From Billgrantia pellis (GTDB lineage Bacteria > Pseudomonadota > Gammaproteobacteria > Pseudomonadales > Halomonadaceae): a stretch of 64,000 bases of DNA. Location of the stretch: positions 1 through 64,000 of the forward strand of contig NZ_VTPY01000007.1 in assembly GCF_008297955.1 (NCBI RefSeq). The letters are read 5' to 3'. A program made the position numbers and the translations under genes. Positions 23,692-31,286 of the stretch are shown here, piece after piece (position 1 is the stretch's first letter; the number at the start of each line of letters is the position of its first letter). Below the pieces are notes generated by a model. It worked only from the letters and a program-made list of their open reading frames with translations, did not search any database and was not told where the DNA came from.

Positions 23692-25185
23692 ATGATCGAT
23701 ACCGTGATGCAGCGCCTCGGCGTGACCGAAGCCCAGTACCGCCAGGGCGACTATGTCGTCACCTCGCCCACCGACGGCGGCGAGATCGGGCGCGTGACCC
23801 TCGAGGGCGTCGAGGCGGTGGCCGCGCGCATCGACCGCGCCGAGAAGGCCTTCAAGCAATGGAGCCGTGTGCCCGCGCCGCGCCGCGGTGAGCTGGTCCG
23901 TCTGTTCGGCGAGCAGCTGCGCCGGCACAAGCAGGACCTTGGTACCCTCGTAACCCTGGAGTGCGGCAAGATCCTTCAGGAAGGGCTGGGTGAAGTGCAG
24001 GAGATGATCGACATCTGCGACCTGGCCGTAGGTCAATCGCGTCAGCTCTACGGCCTGACCATTGCCTCCGAGCGCCCCGGCCACCACATGCGCGAGAGCT
24101 GGCATCCGCTGGGTCCGGTCGGTCTGATCACCGCGTTCAATTTCCCGGTGGCGCCCTGGGCGTGGAACGCCGCCCTGGCGCTGGTATGCGGCAACAGCCT
24201 GCTGTGGAAACCCTCCGAGAAGACGCCGCTCAGCGCGCTGGCCTGCCAGGCTTTGCTGGAACGCGCCATAGAGGCGTTCGGCGACGACGCCCCACGGGAC
24301 CTGAGCCAGGTCATCATCGGTGTTCGTGACGCGGGCGAGCGGCTGGTGGACGACCCCCGCGTCCCGCTCATCAGCGCCACCGGCAGCACCCGCATGGGCC
24401 GCGAGGTCGCGCCGCGTGTGGCCGCTCGCTTCGGGCGCAGCATTCTCGAACTCGGCGGCAACAACGCCATGATCCTGGCGCCCAGCGCCGATCTGGACAT
24501 GGCCGTGCGCGCCATCCTGTTCTCCGCCGCCGGTACCGCGGGGCAGCGCTGCACCACGCTGCGTCGCCTGATCGTCCACGAATCCATTCGCGAGGAAGTC
24601 CTCGAACGGCTCAAGAAGGCCTATGCGGGTATCCGCATCGGCGATCCCATGGAGGGACATCTGGTCGGTCCGCTGATCGATGCCCAGGCCTTTGAACAGA
24701 TGCAATCGGCGCTGGAGCGCGCCCGCCAGCAAGGGGCGAAGGTCTTCGGCGGCGAGCGCCAGCTGGCCGATATCTACCCCAACGGCTATTTCGTGTCACC
24801 GGCCATCGTCGAGGTGGAGCGTCAGGACGACCTGGTCAGGCACGAGACGTTCGCCCCGATCCTGTACGTCATGAGTTATCGCGACTTCGACGAGGCGCTG
24901 GCGATGAACAACGACGTGCCTCAGGGTCTCTCCTCCTGCGTCTTCACCACGGACGTGCGTGAAGCCGAGGCCTTCGTCTCCGATCAGGGCAGTGACTGCG
25001 GGATCGCCAACGTCAACATCGGCCCCAGCGGTGCCGAGATCGGCGGTGCCTTCGGCGGCGAGAAAGACACCGGCGGCGGTCGTGAATCCGGCTCGGACGT
25101 ATGGAAGAGCTACATGCGCCGTCAGACCAATACCGTCAATTACTCTCGTGAGCTGCCTCTCGCACAAGGTATTCAGTTTGATTGA
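23692..25185 (+). CDS. amaB: Piperideine-6-carboxylate / 2-aminoadipate semialdehyde dehydrogenase
   Basis: The 497-residue ALDH7-type enzyme oxidises L-2-aminoadipate 6-semialdehyde (in equilibrium with piperideine-6-carboxylate) to 2-aminoadipate with NAD(P)+. Catalytic E253 lies in LELGGNNA and C287 in AGQRCTTLRR; the C-terminal GGAFGGEKDTGGGRESGSD is typical of the AmaB/ALDH7 branch. AGGAAG precedes ATG 23692. An amaA-like oxidase gene follows after 43 bases containing a hairpin. The gene fits the Pseudomonas pipecolate branch of lysine breakdown. Confidence 0.93.
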   Translation: MIDTVMQRLGVTEAQYRQGDYVVTSPTDGGEIGRVTLEGVEAVAARIDRAEKAFKQWSRVPAPRRGELVRLFGEQLRRHKQDLGTLVTLECGKILQEGLGEVQEMIDICDLAVGQSRQLYGLTIASERPGHHMRESWHPLGPVGLITAFNFPVAPWAWNAALALVCGNSLLWKPSEKTPLSALACQALLERAIEAFGDDAPRDLSQVIIGVRDAGERLVDDPRVPLISATGSTRMGREVAPRVAARFGRSILELGGNNAMILAPSADLDMAVRAILFSAAGTAGQRCTTLRRLIVHESIREEVLERLKKAYAGIRIGDPMEGHLVGPLIDAQAFEQMQSALERARQQGAKVFGGERQLADIYPNGYFVSPAIVEVERQDDLVRHETFAPILYVMSYRDFDEALAMNNDVPQGLSSCVFTTDVREAEAFVSDQGSDCGIANVNIGPSGAEIGGAFGGEKDTGGGRESGSDVWKSYMRRQTNTVNYSRELPLAQGIQFD

Positions 25186-25189
25186 CAGC

Positions 25190-25216
25190 AACGGCGCGCC
25201 GAGCAGGCGCGCCGTT
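25190..25216 (+). promoter_or_regulatory. Intercistronic hairpin between amaB and the amaA-like gene
   Basis: A perfect 11-bp stem AACGGCGCGCC/GGCGCGCCGTT with a 5-base loop fills the gap and ends three bases before the GAGGAGG ribosome site. Only three T follow, so partial termination or mRNA-end protection is more likely than full termination. Confidence 0.6.
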
Positions 25217-25228
25217 TGAGGAGGGGTC

Positions 25229-26509
25229 ATGAAAGCGCAGTGCCTGTGGCACGAGACGTCGCCGGAGCCCTGTCTGGAGCTGCCAGCCCTCGAAGGACGC
25301 CAGTCTGCCGATGTCATCGTGGTAGGTGCCGGCATTACAGGGCTTAGTACAGCACTGCATCTTGCAGAGGCGGGAACATCGGTAGCCCTGATTGAGGCAG
25401 GAGAGATCCCCAGCGGCGGCTCGGGACGGAATGTCGGCCTCGTCAACGCAGGGTTATGGATTCCGCCAGACGACATTTGTAAAGCGCTCGGGGAGCGGGA
25501 CGGTGAGCGTGCCAACGCTATCCTGAGTGAGGCCCCAAGTGAGGTGTTCGCACTGATCGAGCGCCATGGCATCGAGTGTCAGGCGACTCGCACCGGTACG
25601 CTGCATCTCGCCCACAATGCCAAGGGCGAGCAAGAACTCTCTCGGCGTGTCGAGCAATTCCAACAGCGCGGGGCGCCTGTGGAATTGCTGGAAGAGGAGG
25701 CATGCTGGCGGAAGGTGGGGACAAGGCAGATTCGTCGAGCACTGCTGGATCGGCGGGCGGGTACTCTCAATCCGGCAGCCTATACGCGGGGAATGGCCAG
25801 GGCGGCAGTCGCTGCGGGGGCAAGCCTTTTCACGCAGAGCCCTGCGCTGGGTATTGCGCGTGAGGGCGACGCCTGGCGTGTTACCACGCCACAAGGCAGT
25901 GTAGTGGCTTCACAGGTGGTGCTCGCGACCAATGCCTATTCAGAGGAAGACTGGAACCAGGTTCGCCGCCACTTCTTTCCCGGCTGCTTCTTCCAGGTGG
26001 CCTCGGCGCCGCTGCCTGATGCGCTTGCCGGTGACATCTTGCCTGAGCGGCAAGGCGCCTGGGATACGCGCCTGGTGCTTAGCAGCATGCGTCGTGATGC
26101 AGAAGGCCGCCTGATTCTGGGCAGTCTCGGGCGTGGTGAAGGACGGCCAGCTGCCTACCTGCGTTGCTGGGCCGATCGCATTCAACGACATTACTTTCCC
26201 CAACTAGGCAAGGTGGATTGGGAGTGTCACTGGACGGGAAAAATCGCCTTTACACCAGACCATACGTTGCGGCTTTTCGAGCCTGCTCCCGGCATTCTGG
26301 CTGCTACCGGCTATAATGGACGCGGCATCACCACAGGTACGGTAGTCGGCAAGGGTTTTGCTCGATACCTGACCCAAGATGACGACTCCCAGCTACCGCT
26401 GCCGATTCGGTCTTCCAAGCCTATTCCGGCGAAACCACTTTGGAGCTCTGTCTATGAAGGAGGATTTACGCTTTACCATGCGGGGCAATGTCTTCGCGTG
26501 CTGATCTGA
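25229..26509 (+). CDS. FAD-dependent oxidoreductase, probable L-pipecolate oxidase (AmaA-like)
   Basis: The 426-residue protein is a DAO/GlpO-fold flavoprotein. The FAD-binding GAGITG motif is at 33-38, the SGGSGRNVGLVNAGLW stretch is near 55-70, and the C-terminal FAD contact GILAATGYNGRGITTGTVVG is near 370-390. Next to amaB, the matching step is L-pipecolate to piperideine-6-carboxylate; other amine or amino-acid oxidase activity cannot be excluded. GAGGAGG sits just before ATG 25229. From here to 28133 base composition is visibly less GC-rich than upstream, pointing to different ancestry for this gene and the next. Confidence 0.8.
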   Translation: MKAQCLWHETSPEPCLELPALEGRQSADVIVVGAGITGLSTALHLAEAGTSVALIEAGEIPSGGSGRNVGLVNAGLWIPPDDICKALGERDGERANAILSEAPSEVFALIERHGIECQATRTGTLHLAHNAKGEQELSRRVEQFQQRGAPVELLEEEACWRKVGTRQIRRALLDRRAGTLNPAAYTRGMARAAVAAGASLFTQSPALGIAREGDAWRVTTPQGSVVASQVVLATNAYSEEDWNQVRRHFFPGCFFQVASAPLPDALAGDILPERQGAWDTRLVLSSMRRDAEGRLILGSLGRGEGRPAAYLRCWADRIQRHYFPQLGKVDWECHWTGKIAFTPDHTLRLFEPAPGILAATGYNGRGITTGTVVGKGFARYLTQDDDSQLPLPIRSSKPIPAKPLWSSVYEGGFTLYHAGQCLRVLI

Positions 26510-26606
26510 GAAATCAAGCTTTCCCTTCTACCGAAGATCATGCCCGAGAGATCCAAGAATAAGGGGCGTTGAACAAACATAACAGCCAAGTAGGAAGGAT
26601 AACAAA

Positions 26607-28133
26607 ATGAGAGAAAACAAAGCATCCGTGGAGCTTCAAAAGCCAAGCCTTGCGCTGGCACTTACACCTGTGCTGTTAACGCTAGCGGCTATTGGTGTAC
26701 AAATTTTTTATTTCGGTGATTTTACTCCGCACATTCCATTGGCTGTCGGTCTGGCTATTACCTCTCTGGTGGGTGTGAAGCTTGGCTTTAAATGGAAGCG
26801 GATCGAGGAAGGTGTCTTTCACGTCATTCATGTGTCACTGCCATCAGTGTCCGTACTGATATGCGTAGGAATGATTGTTGGAGTATGGATCGCTAGTGGG
26901 ACGGTGCCGAGCCTGATTTACTATGGGCTGACCCTGTTATCCCCAGCGTTTTTCCTCGCCGCTGCCATGATTCTCTGTTCGGTAGTCTCGGTTTCCCTGG
27001 GCACCTCCTGGGGGACTGTCGGGACCGTCGGCCTTGCATTGATGGGTATCGGTGCCGGTTTCGATATCCCCATGTACTGGACGGCAGGGGCTGTGGTTTC
27101 TGGAGCCTTCTTCGGTGATAAGGTGTCGCCGCTTTCAGATACGACCAATCTTGCACCAGCAGTTACCGGAACCGATATTTTTTCGCACATCAAGAATTTG
27201 CTGCCAACGACCATTCCCGCGATGCTGATTGCGCTGGCGATCTACCTGGTTGCCGGCTTCAGCATGATCGATGACCAGACAGCCTCCTTTGAGCGAATCC
27301 ATTCCATAACCACGGCGCTGAACGATAATTTTACTATTTCCCCCTGGTTGTTACTGCCAGCATTGCTGGTCATCATTCTAGCTGTTAAGCGCATGCCGCC
27401 GATCCCCTCTCTTTTTGCCGGCGTGCTTGCGGGTGGGGCGACGGCAATGATGGTTCAAGGCGTCGGCCTGCATGAAGTGGTGACCTATGCTAACTACGGT
27501 TATAGCATCGAAACCGGTGTCGAGGCGATGGATAGCCTGCTCAACCGCGGTGGCATTCAGTCTATGATGTGGACTATCTCTTTGATTCTTATTGCCTTGG
27601 GGTTTGGCGGTGCGTTGGAGAAAACACGTTGCCTGGAGACGATTATTCAGGCGATCATGTCCAAGGTGAAGAGTTTTAAAGGAGTTCAGACTTCTGCCAT
27701 GTTGACTTCTTTCTCCACCAACTTGGTCGCAGGCGACCCCTACCTCTCTATTGCTTTGCCTGGTCGTATGTACGCCCCGACCTATCGCGGCCTGGGTTAT
27801 TCAACGCTGAACCTGTCCCGTGCTATTGAAGAGGGGGGTACGCTGATGTCTCCCCTGGTGCCATGGAATGCTGGTGGGGCCTTTGTTATCAGTGTGCTGG
27901 GCCTGGGCATAGCAGAGGGTAATGTTGAAAACCTGCTATATATCCCACTTGCCTTCGCTTGCTGGATATCGCCCATTATCGGCATTCTCTATTCACAGCT
28001 TGGCATTTTCTCCCCCAAGGCGACGGATGCCGAGCGTGCGCTCTGGAAAGAACAGAATGAAGCCGTTGCCACAACGGAGGATTTAGGGGCTGCTGCGAGT
28101 GCCGCAGTGGGAACTTCGGCCCGCTTGGTTTGA
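26607..28133 (+). CDS. NhaC-family sodium:proton antiporter-type transporter
   Basis: The 508-residue membrane protein has about 11-12 hydrophobic spans and NhaC-family features: GTSWGTVGTVGLALMGIG, GAVVSGAFFGDKVSPLSDTT and NLVAGDPYLSIALPGRM. The family includes Na+/H+ and malate-Na+/lactate-H+ antiporters and several amino-acid carriers. Its place after amaA with 97 bases between suggests it brings in a substrate of this pathway, such as lysine or pipecolate, rather than serving only pH homeostasis. AAGGATAAC precedes ATG 26607. It shares the lower GC of the amaA-like gene. Confidence 0.85.
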   Translation: MRENKASVELQKPSLALALTPVLLTLAAIGVQIFYFGDFTPHIPLAVGLAITSLVGVKLGFKWKRIEEGVFHVIHVSLPSVSVLICVGMIVGVWIASGTVPSLIYYGLTLLSPAFFLAAAMILCSVVSVSLGTSWGTVGTVGLALMGIGAGFDIPMYWTAGAVVSGAFFGDKVSPLSDTTNLAPAVTGTDIFSHIKNLLPTTIPAMLIALAIYLVAGFSMIDDQTASFERIHSITTALNDNFTISPWLLLPALLVIILAVKRMPPIPSLFAGVLAGGATAMMVQGVGLHEVVTYANYGYSIETGVEAMDSLLNRGGIQSMMWTISLILIALGFGGALEKTRCLETIIQAIMSKVKSFKGVQTSAMLTSFSTNLVAGDPYLSIALPGRMYAPTYRGLGYSTLNLSRAIEEGGTLMSPLVPWNAGGAFVISVLGLGIAEGNVENLLYIPLAFACWISPIIGILYSQLGIFSPKATDAERALWKEQNEAVATTEDLGAAASAAVGTSARLV

Positions 28134-28286
28134 GAGCAGCATGGCGGGTGGGGCGCTTTATTCTAGCTTGGGTATTAGCTGAGTTGAGATTGGCCAGATG
28201 AGGCGCCCCTTCTGGCTGGCCGGACGACAATGGGGAGGACAAGATATATTCGCCGTAGCGCGGGGCATCGTCGCGAGTTCGATCGG

Positions 28287-29066
28287 TCACCGCCGCCGAC
28301 ACAGCGCCACCAGCCGCGCCTTGGAGGGCACGCCGAGCTTGGCGTAGGCGCGCTTGCGATAGGTCTCGGCGGTGGAAAGGGCGATGTCGAGCTCGGCGGC
28401 GGCGGTCTTGAGGGTATGGCCGCGCAGCAGGTAGAGGCAAAGCTGGCGCTCGCGCTCCGACAGCGGGGCGAGCACCGCGGCTTCTTCGATGCTGGGACGT
28501 TGCGAGAGCGGTCGGGACTGGCCGTAGTGGCGACGCATCAGGCTGGCCAGCAGGGGGGCCAGGGCGTCGAGGCGGGTCAGGTCGTTGTTGTCGAATGGGC
28601 CGGCCTCGCTGCCACGATAGAGGTTGAGATAGTAGACGCTCTCCTGGCCGGGCAGGGTCAGCGATACCTTGTCAACCAGGTCGGGAAAGGCGAACAGGTG
28701 GCTGCGGTAGACGTCGGGCATGGCTTCGGCCTGCATCGGCGTGATTTCCGCCGCGGCGAGATTGCTGCCTTCATCGAGCCGACGGCGCAGGCGCTGGTAG
28801 TTGGGATCCTGACGAAACAGGCCGCCGGTGTAGAGTTCGGCCAGACGGCCGGCCACCCGTGGCGCTCGCTCGTTGGCTGCCAGCAGGCAGTCGACGTCGT
28901 CGCGGCCATCGAAGGCAAACACCATGCACTGTTCGATGCCCACCGCCTGGCGCAGCAGGGCGAGCAGGACCTCGTCGAAGCCCGGCTCGCCCAGTCGCGC
29001 CACGCACTCCGCCATGGCCGGCACCAGGCTCGGCCAATCGTCCTCCGCCGCCTTGGCTTCGCTCAT
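28287..29066 (-). CDS. LuxR-type helix-turn-helix regulator
   Basis: The 259-residue protein has a GAF/autoinducer-like N-terminal part (about 10-170) and a C-terminal LuxR/GerE helix-turn-helix (about 190-255): LSERERQLCLYLLRGHTLKT, then ELDIALSTAETYRKRAYAKL. I prefer ATG 29066, because the sequence coding for MEKD supplies a GGAGAAGG ribosome site for it; ATG 29078 would add four residues. It is divergent from a flavin hydroxylase gene over a short region with a 21-bp palindrome, and is its probable activator. Confidence 0.85.
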   Translation of the reverse strand: MSEAKAAEDDWPSLVPAMAECVARLGEPGFDEVLLALLRQAVGIEQCMVFAFDGRDDVDCLLAANERAPRVAGRLAELYTGGLFRQDPNYQRLRRRLDEGSNLAAAEITPMQAEAMPDVYRSHLFAFPDLVDKVSLTLPGQESVYYLNLYRGSEAGPFDNNDLTRLDALAPLLASLMRRHYGQSRPLSQRPSIEEAAVLAPLSERERQLCLYLLRGHTLKTAAAELDIALSTAETYRKRAYAKLGVPSKARLVALCRRR

Positions 29067-29092
29067 GTCCTTCTCCATTTCGTGTGATGCGG

Positions 29093-29113
29093 TGTCCCGG
29101 CTTTTACGGGACA
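29093..29113. promoter_or_regulatory. Candidate LuxR-type operator
   Basis: TGTCCCG and CGGGACA form a perfect 7-bp inverted repeat around a 7-base centre between the divergent regulator and hydroxylase genes. Size and position suit a dimeric LuxR-type protein. Confidence 0.5.
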
Positions 29114-29173
29114 GCTGTCGTACTTGCCTCGGGATAGGCTATCAGCAGACGACAACGCCAACAGGAGCCGCCC

Positions 29174-30853
29174 ATGCGACCCGCCGGACGCGCCGAAACC
29201 GACTCGCTCTATTTCGATTATCCGCATTTCCCCTTCGTTCGTCCTGCCGAGCTGGAGGGCGGGCCGACACGTCACCGCGTGGCCATCGTCGGTGCCGGCC
29301 CGGTGGGCGTCACCGCCGCGCTGGAGCTGGCCCGCCATGGCGTCGACTCGGTGGTGCTCGACGACAAGGACACCGTCAACGACGGCTCGCGGGCGATCTG
29401 CATTTCCCGCCATAGCCTCGAAATTCTGCAGCAGCTCGGCGTCGATGGTCCCTTCGTGGAGAAGGGACTGGGATGGACCCGGGGCCGCACCTACTTTCGC
29501 GACCGCGAGATTTACCGCTTCGAGATGCCTCACACCCAGCAGGAGCGCTTCCTGCCGATGTATAACCTGCAGCAGCAATACATCGAGAAGTTTCTGATCG
29601 ACAAGGCTGCCGAGAGCGAGCGCATCGAGCTGCGCTGGCGAAGCGCGGTAACCGGGGTACGCCAGGAGGAGGACGGCGTGACCCTCGAGGTGGCCACGCC
29701 GGAGGGCGACTACCGCCTCGAATGCGACTATCTGCTGGCTGCCGACGGCGCGCGCAGCATGGTGCGCAAGGCGCTGGGGCTTGCGCTGCATGGCGAAGCC
29801 TACGAAGGGCGCTACGTGATCGCCGACATTCGCATGCATTCGGATTTTCCCACCGAGCGCCGGGCTTTCTTCCACTCCGCGGCGTTGCCCGATTCGACGA
29901 TTCTCGTGCACAAGCAGCCCGATGACATCTGGCGCATCGACTACCAGCTCAGTCCCGACGAGGATCCCGAAGCCGCGGTGGAGGAAGGGAACATACGCGA
30001 TAGGGTGGGCCAGATCGTGCGTGAGGTGCTGGGCGAAAGGGACGACTGGGAACTGGAGTGGTGGAGCCTCTACAAGGCCTACACTCTGGCGCTGGACGAC
30101 TACCGCCATGGCCGCGTGCTGTTCATCGGCGACAGCGCCCATCTGGTGCCGATCTTCGGCGTGCGCGGCCTCAACAACGGCCTGGCCGATGCCGCCAACG
30201 CCGGCTGGAAGCTCGCCTGGGTGTTGAAGGAGCAGGCCTCCGAGCGGCTGCTCGACAGCTACACACCCGAGCGGCGCGGCGCTACCCTCGATGTGTTTGC
30301 CAACGCCGGCAAGAGCACCCGCTTCATGACCCCGCCGAGCCGCGGCTACCGGCTGATGCGTGACGCTGCCCTGTCGTTGGCGCTGCACAACGATTACGCC
30401 AGCGGTTTCGCCAACCCGCGCCAGGTCACGCCCTACACCTACGCCGAGAGCCCGCTGACGCTGGCCGATGAGGCTGGCTTCAATGCCGGGCCGATGCCCG
30501 GTGCGCCGCTGTTCAACCGCCGGCTGAGCGAGGACGGCTTTTTGCTCGACTACTTGGGCAGCGGCTTCACCCTGCTGCACTTCAGCCACGATGGAAGCAT
30601 CGATCCGGCACTGGCCGAGTGCCTGAACGCGCTGCAAGCCGCCGGACAGCGTATCGATGTGCTAACCGTGGCGCGCCAACCCGGTTCCGACAATACACTG
30701 GCGGATCGCAACGGCAACCTGTTCGCCGCCTATGGCGCCGATCCCGGCAGCGCCTACCTGATACGCCCCGACCGCCACGTGGCGGCGCGCTGGAAACGTC
30801 CCGAGCCTGGCGACCTCGAAGCCGCACTCGCCACTGCCCTGGGAGGAAACTGA
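29174..30853 (+). CDS. FAD-dependent aromatic hydroxylase (MhpA/MhaA-like), copy 1
   Basis: The 559-residue flavoprotein has a GAGPVG FAD-binding motif (40-45), the DGARSMVRKALG segment (about 195) and the GDSAHLVPIFGVRGLNNGLAD flavin/pyrophosphate motif (about 318-338). A C-terminal thioredoxin-like domain (about 440-559) ends in YLIRPDRHVAARW, as in phenol or hydroxyphenylpropionate hydroxylases. A 67-residue DUF2783 protein is encoded immediately after it. A second such pair lies at 41232-43161 in the homogentisate cluster. The likely reaction is NAD(P)H-dependent ring hydroxylation of an aromatic acid; substrate unknown. Confidence 0.88.
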   Translation: MRPAGRAETDSLYFDYPHFPFVRPAELEGGPTRHRVAIVGAGPVGVTAALELARHGVDSVVLDDKDTVNDGSRAICISRHSLEILQQLGVDGPFVEKGLGWTRGRTYFRDREIYRFEMPHTQQERFLPMYNLQQQYIEKFLIDKAAESERIELRWRSAVTGVRQEEDGVTLEVATPEGDYRLECDYLLAADGARSMVRKALGLALHGEAYEGRYVIADIRMHSDFPTERRAFFHSAALPDSTILVHKQPDDIWRIDYQLSPDEDPEAAVEEGNIRDRVGQIVREVLGERDDWELEWWSLYKAYTLALDDYRHGRVLFIGDSAHLVPIFGVRGLNNGLADAANAGWKLAWVLKEQASERLLDSYTPERRGATLDVFANAGKSTRFMTPPSRGYRLMRDAALSLALHNDYASGFANPRQVTPYTYAESPLTLADEAGFNAGPMPGAPLFNRRLSEDGFLLDYLGSGFTLLHFSHDGSIDPALAECLNALQAAGQRIDVLTVARQPGSDNTLADRNGNLFAAYGADPGSAYLIRPDRHVAARWKRPEPGDLEAALATALGGN

Positions 30854-30854
30854 A

Positions 30855-31058
30855 ATGACCGATACGACGCTTCCCTTCGCCGATCTGGAGCGGACTTACG
30901 AGCGCCTGGCCGAGACCCTGGACGCACTGCCCGAGGCGCAGGAGCGCCTGTTCCTGGCCCAGTTGGCGCTGGCGCTGGCCCATCGCGTGGGCGATCTCGA
31001 GCGGGTGATGGCGGCCATCGAGGAGGCGCGCCAAGGCGTCGAGGAAACCTCAGCGTAG
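30855..31058 (+). CDS. DUF2783 small protein, possible hydroxylase coupling subunit
   Basis: The 67-residue, mostly helical protein (LAQLALALAHRVGDLERVMAA core) belongs to DUF2783. Its ATG lies one base after the hydroxylase stop with GGAGGAAA inside the hydroxylase end, so the two are translated together. From memory, Pseudomonas putida MhaB is a ~7-kDa coupling protein required by the flavin hydroxylase MhaA for 3-hydroxyphenylacetate; the arrangement here suggests an equivalent role, which is inference. Confidence 0.8.
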   Translation: MTDTTLPFADLERTYERLAETLDALPEAQERLFLAQLALALAHRVGDLERVMAAIEEARQGVEETSA

Positions 31059-31067
31059 CGACAGTGC

Positions 31068-31286
31068 TCAGGCCGAGGCGGCTTTCAGCCGCGCGAGCAG
31101 GTCGTCGATCATGCTCATCTTGGCCTCGGCCTCGCGAATTTCGTCGAGGCGGAATGCCAGTTCGCGGGTTCGGCGCACGAAGCGCAGCTCCGCCAGGGTC
31201 TGCTCGGTGTATTCGCGGTAACCGTTTTCACGCCTGAGTGGGGGCGTGATCAGGCCGCGTTTCTCGCAGCGTGGCCGCGATGGCAC
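31068..31286 (-). pseudogene. MerR-family regulator remnant
   Basis: The 72-codon frame reads EKRGLITPPLRRENGYREYT then LAELRFVRRTRELAFRLDEI, which aligns with the second half of the DNA-binding domain of CueR-like MerR proteins. The first helix-turn-helix is absent. The expected linker and dimerisation helix are shortened to EAKMSMIDDLLARLKAASA. The 5' part overlaps the MocR gene in another frame: the MocR reading frame runs into the remnant and stops there. This is what a deletion that fused the two genes would leave. Confidence 0.7.

Noticed and set aside
28134-28286. Terminator between the convergent nhaC and LuxR genes
   Set aside because: Only a 6-bp GCCAGA/TCTGGC pairing without a T-run was found, too weak to list.
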